From: Chara braunii
Lineage: Eukaryota; Streptophyta; Charophyceae; Charales; Characeae
Direction of reading: 5' to 3'
DNA length: 28,282 bases
NCBI GenBank assembly: GCA_003427395.1
Contig: BFEA01000134.1
Location: 1,534,083 to 1,562,364, forward strand
Shown: positions 26,038 through 28,282 of the stretch, one piece after another
Numbering within the stretch: the first letter of the stretch is position 1
Layout: every line of letters starts with the position of its first letter
The notes under the pieces: generated by a model
Told to the model about the DNA's origin: nothing
Databases searched by the model: none
What the model saw: the letters and a program-made list of their open reading frames with translations, nothing else
Made by a program: the position numbers and the translations under genes

Positions 26038-26225
26038 TTAAACCAAAGCATAAACCGTGTCTAGCTTCTCCTTGACTTTGTCCGTCAATGGCTGCTTTGC
26101 AATCATACATAGTAGCATGGCGGTTATGCCCATCTTCGTCTGTTTGGAAAGAGTGGATGCAGTTTGCCTGTTGGGAGGGGGTGTTGGTACAGTTCTTCTA
26201 ATGCCATCGGGTGATTGAAAGCGGG
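26038..26225 (-). CDS. Possible terminal exon or decayed coding fragment, unknown family
   Basis: On the minus strand, 61 codons read without a stop from an AG at 26226-26227 to TAA at 26040-26038. The product contains SPDGIRRTVPTPPPNRQTAS and ends KEKLDTVYALV. Composition looks protein-like (a Pro/Thr linker, then an amphipathic helix) and not like simple repeat. A stop (TGA) lies in frame just upstream, so a coding start is absent. It must be a 3' exon joined by splicing at TTTAG, or a frameshifted relic cut off by the CT microsatellite at 26280. AATAAA lies only 3 bp beyond the stop. I do not recognise the family. Confidence 0.3.
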
Positions 26226-26277
26226 CTAAAGATGGCGGCCTTCACACATTCCTGTAGTACTGTCTTCTTGTTCTAGG

Positions 26278-26467
<190 letters not shown>

Positions 26468-26603
26468 ATAGATGGGCAGACAGACAGACTGTCTGGAGGA
26501 TATCCTATGAAACTCCTTCAGCACGACCCTGAAAAAAAATCTCACTTCTGTGCATAAAAAGAAAAAATCTCAAATTTAATGACATCATCAAAATCATAGG
26601 CCA

Positions 26604-26690
26604 GCGGCCTAGCTCAGTCCATAGAGCACATAAGTGGCATTCAGGAGGTCATGGATTCGATTCCACATATCATCCATTTGCCTCCCCGCG
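26604..26690 (+). mobile_element. tRNA-derived SINE head or pseudo-tRNA
   Basis: TAGCTCAGTCCATAGAG (26610-26626) is a good A box with a D-stem GCTC/GAGC. GGATTCGATTCC (26653-26664) is a B box with one extra base. Their spacing is that of a tRNA. The anticodon and acceptor arms do not pair, so it is not a working tRNA. A family G fragment follows at 26737. Confidence 0.5.
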
Positions 26691-26736
26691 GCTCCCTGTG
26701 GCACACTACTCGTTCTCCAGCTGAGACCTTCCCCCC

Positions 26737-26795
26737 TTTTTTTTTTTGCTGGGACCTTCCCCCGTCCTTGCACGGCTGGACCGCCCAGCTGGTAG
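26737..26795 (-). mobile_element. Family G fragment
   Basis: T run, then GGGACCTTCCCCCGTCCTTG, CACGGCTGGACCGCCCAGCT and GGTAG. This is the reverse complement of the left end of 1016-1310 (GTGCAAGGACCAGGGACGGT and GGCTACCAGCC). Confidence 0.6.
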
Positions 26796-26807
26796 ATATA
26801 TGTAATA

Positions 26808-26870
26808 TGATTATATATCGTCAAAATATGCATATGTCCTCTTCTACCCCCCTCTCTGCCTACGGTTTTG
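26808..26870. mobile_element. Fragments of the retrozyme tail
   Basis: TATATATCGTCAAA (minus-strand tail end) is followed by plus-strand GTCCTCTTCTACCCCCCTCT and GCCTACGGTTTTGACGA, two tail ends in opposite orientation. No ribozyme part is left. Confidence 0.45.
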
Positions 26871-27498
26871 ACGAATTCATCGAAATTGTCCCTGACCATC
26901 TCTTCTCTTCTCTTCCCTCATCTTTTGTCCCTTGTTCTCTCCTCTCCTTTTCTCTTCTGTCTCCTCTCCCCCACTTTGCTGGCCTATCCTCTACTCTCCT
27001 CTTGTCCTCTTCACCAGCTCCTCTCTGCCTGCCTCCTCTCCTCTCCTTTCTTTGTCCGGTCTCCTATCCAATCGTGTATCCCCTCTTTGCTTCTCTTCGC
27101 CTCTCCTCTCCTCTCCTCTCCTCTCCTCTCCTCTCCTCTCCTCCATCAAAGGACAGTGTCCACCCTATTGAAGCATCTGAGTTTGTGTTCCTTGTGTTGT
27201 ACTTGGCTTGTTAATGGAGTAGGCATCGGACTGACGCTCCCCAGAATGGACAAGGAGCCAGTTCGTTTGTAAACAGGAAAGTGTAGGGATGATGATCAGT
27301 GTCCCTTTTTTTCCTTTTTTGGTTCTTCAGTTCGTTCATTTGTTTCAGATTGTCGCCTGCTCATCTCTGATGCACTGGCAGACTGAGTGGGGCCCACGGA
27401 ACCTGTCACTGCACGACCGACTACTCTTTTCTCTGGGACATGGTTCCCTATCCGGTGGGACAACACCCTCTCGCCTCTCGGGGACCAGGTCCTCAACT
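26871..27498. repeat. Pyrimidine-rich tract with (CTCCT)n; no gene
   Basis: TCTCC/CTCTT-rich from 26898 to 27145, with a regular CTCCT array at about 27098-27142. The long frames through it (for example 26651-27214) are leucine/serine repeats of low complexity. 27146-27498 shows nothing recognisable. Confidence 0.6.
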
Positions 27499-28282
27499 GT
27501 TACATCTTCGACGCCACACGGGCCCTACCGGACCCGACTTAGGGCTAGAGGGACACAGCAGGGCCTAAAGGCCCGGACTTGGGGTACAGCAGGCCGTAAA
27601 GGCCACGTTTTTGGACCAGACCGACGGGCAGGCCCAAACGACATTCTCGTTTTGGGCCTGGCGGTGCTTTTGAGCCTGCCGCCCGCCGATCTGATCTGAA
27701 CCGTCGATCTCGACGGTTCAGGTAACGGCCAGGCCTCGCAGCATTGAGGCCGGCCTCTCGGCCACCGGTACTTATACCGGTACCAGCCTCATTGTGAGGC
27801 ATCGAGCCACTGGCATGCTGCATCAGCGCCNATGCGTATNGGTTGAGGCAGCAGTGCTATTCTTAGCGCAGGAGCGAGGCAACATCAGCGGCNGCAGCGC
27901 GAGCTAGCGCAGCAGCAGCGGCGAGACAGGAGCGAGGCAGCAGCCCTCAGCAGTACGGCGGCCATAGCCCCGACCTGCAGTCGGACTGCAGCACAGTCAG
28001 GTACCAGGATGCGAGAAGTCTTCTTCTCCCTCCACGGCTACCGGCTCTCCCCTCCTCATCTCCTCCTCCTCTGCCATCTCTCCCTTCTTCTTCTTCTTCT
28101 TCTTCCCCTCCATCTCTTCTTCTTCTTCAGACTTCTTCTTCATCTTCTTCAGACTGGAGACTTGATACTAGTTGGACAGAGATCAGTGTTGGACTTCGGT
28201 GGTAAGGGGCTGTGGTACTTACCGGGTTCGAGACTTGGAGATTGTTGGGATGATACTCGGCTGCATCACAGATTGGACACCG
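27499..28282 (+). repeat. Dispersed repeat A, copy 2 (cut by window end)
   Basis: Co-linear with 3861-4583. It has the same GGCC-rich front, the GGCCTCGCAGCATTGAGGCC word, a GCAGCAGC-rich middle (with three N calls at 27831-27893), a CTT tract and the ACTTGGAGATTGTTGG region. Reading frames present in copy 1 are broken here, so the repeat is not preserved as coding sequence. Confidence 0.65.

Noticed and set aside
26604-26690. A functional tRNA gene
   Set aside because: A and B boxes are fine, but the anticodon and acceptor stems do not pair and the B box has an extra base.

Overview
This window is nuclear DNA from a streptophyte, that is a land plant or charophyte green alga. A repeat-bloated charophyte such as Chara is my best guess, not a proof. 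Three things point there. The one clear gene is a plant-type cytosolic peptide:N-glycanase (PNG1). There are degenerate plant-type telomere-like (TTTAGGG)n stretches. The rest is dense in TIR and foldback elements, SINE-like sequences and microsatellites.

Layout. 1-3300: a nest of small transposable elements: foldback elements, a TA-flanked MITE, a TIR element inserted in a tRNA-like sequence, and a 542-bp TIR element. 3490-5070: more of the same TIR family and copy 1 of a ~0.75-kb dispersed repeat whose copy 2 closes the window (27499-28282). 5160-5930: a retrozyme-like element carrying a type III hammerhead ribozyme with complete core and stems. 6000-8340: microsatellites, a 75-bp minisatellite and a probable 5'UTR region. 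8345-10867: PNG1, an uninterrupted 840-codon reading frame. 10868-12280: 3' flank and a small TIR candidate. 12284-12321: sequencing adapter. 12530-13215: AT-rich inverted-repeat composite. 13430-15730: minisatellite flanking a ~627-bp foldback element. 16975-17737: assembly gap, followed by a second adapter at 17772-17809. 18115-19012: telomere-like sequence. 19030-21050: tandem modules, a retroposed U6 snRNA pseudogene and three palindromic MITEs. 21168-24115: a second cluster of hammerhead/retrozyme-like copies on both strands. 24330-25900: minisatellite and its degenerate derivatives, with a recent poly(A) retroposon bounded by a 14-bp target duplication. 26038-28282: a possible decayed coding fragment, a long CT/CA/GA microsatellite, a tRNA-derived SINE and the second dispersed-repeat copy.

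The most notable system is the hammerhead-bearing repeat family. At 5573-5632 all three helices and every core nucleotide of a type III hammerhead can be drawn. Related copies in several states of decay lie at 5177, 22055, 22196, 22340, 22596 (minus) and 24039 (minus). Apart from PNG1 I see no protein-coding gene I would defend strongly. The two retained mate-pair junction adapters mean the order of sequence across 12.3 kb and 17.8 kb should not be trusted.
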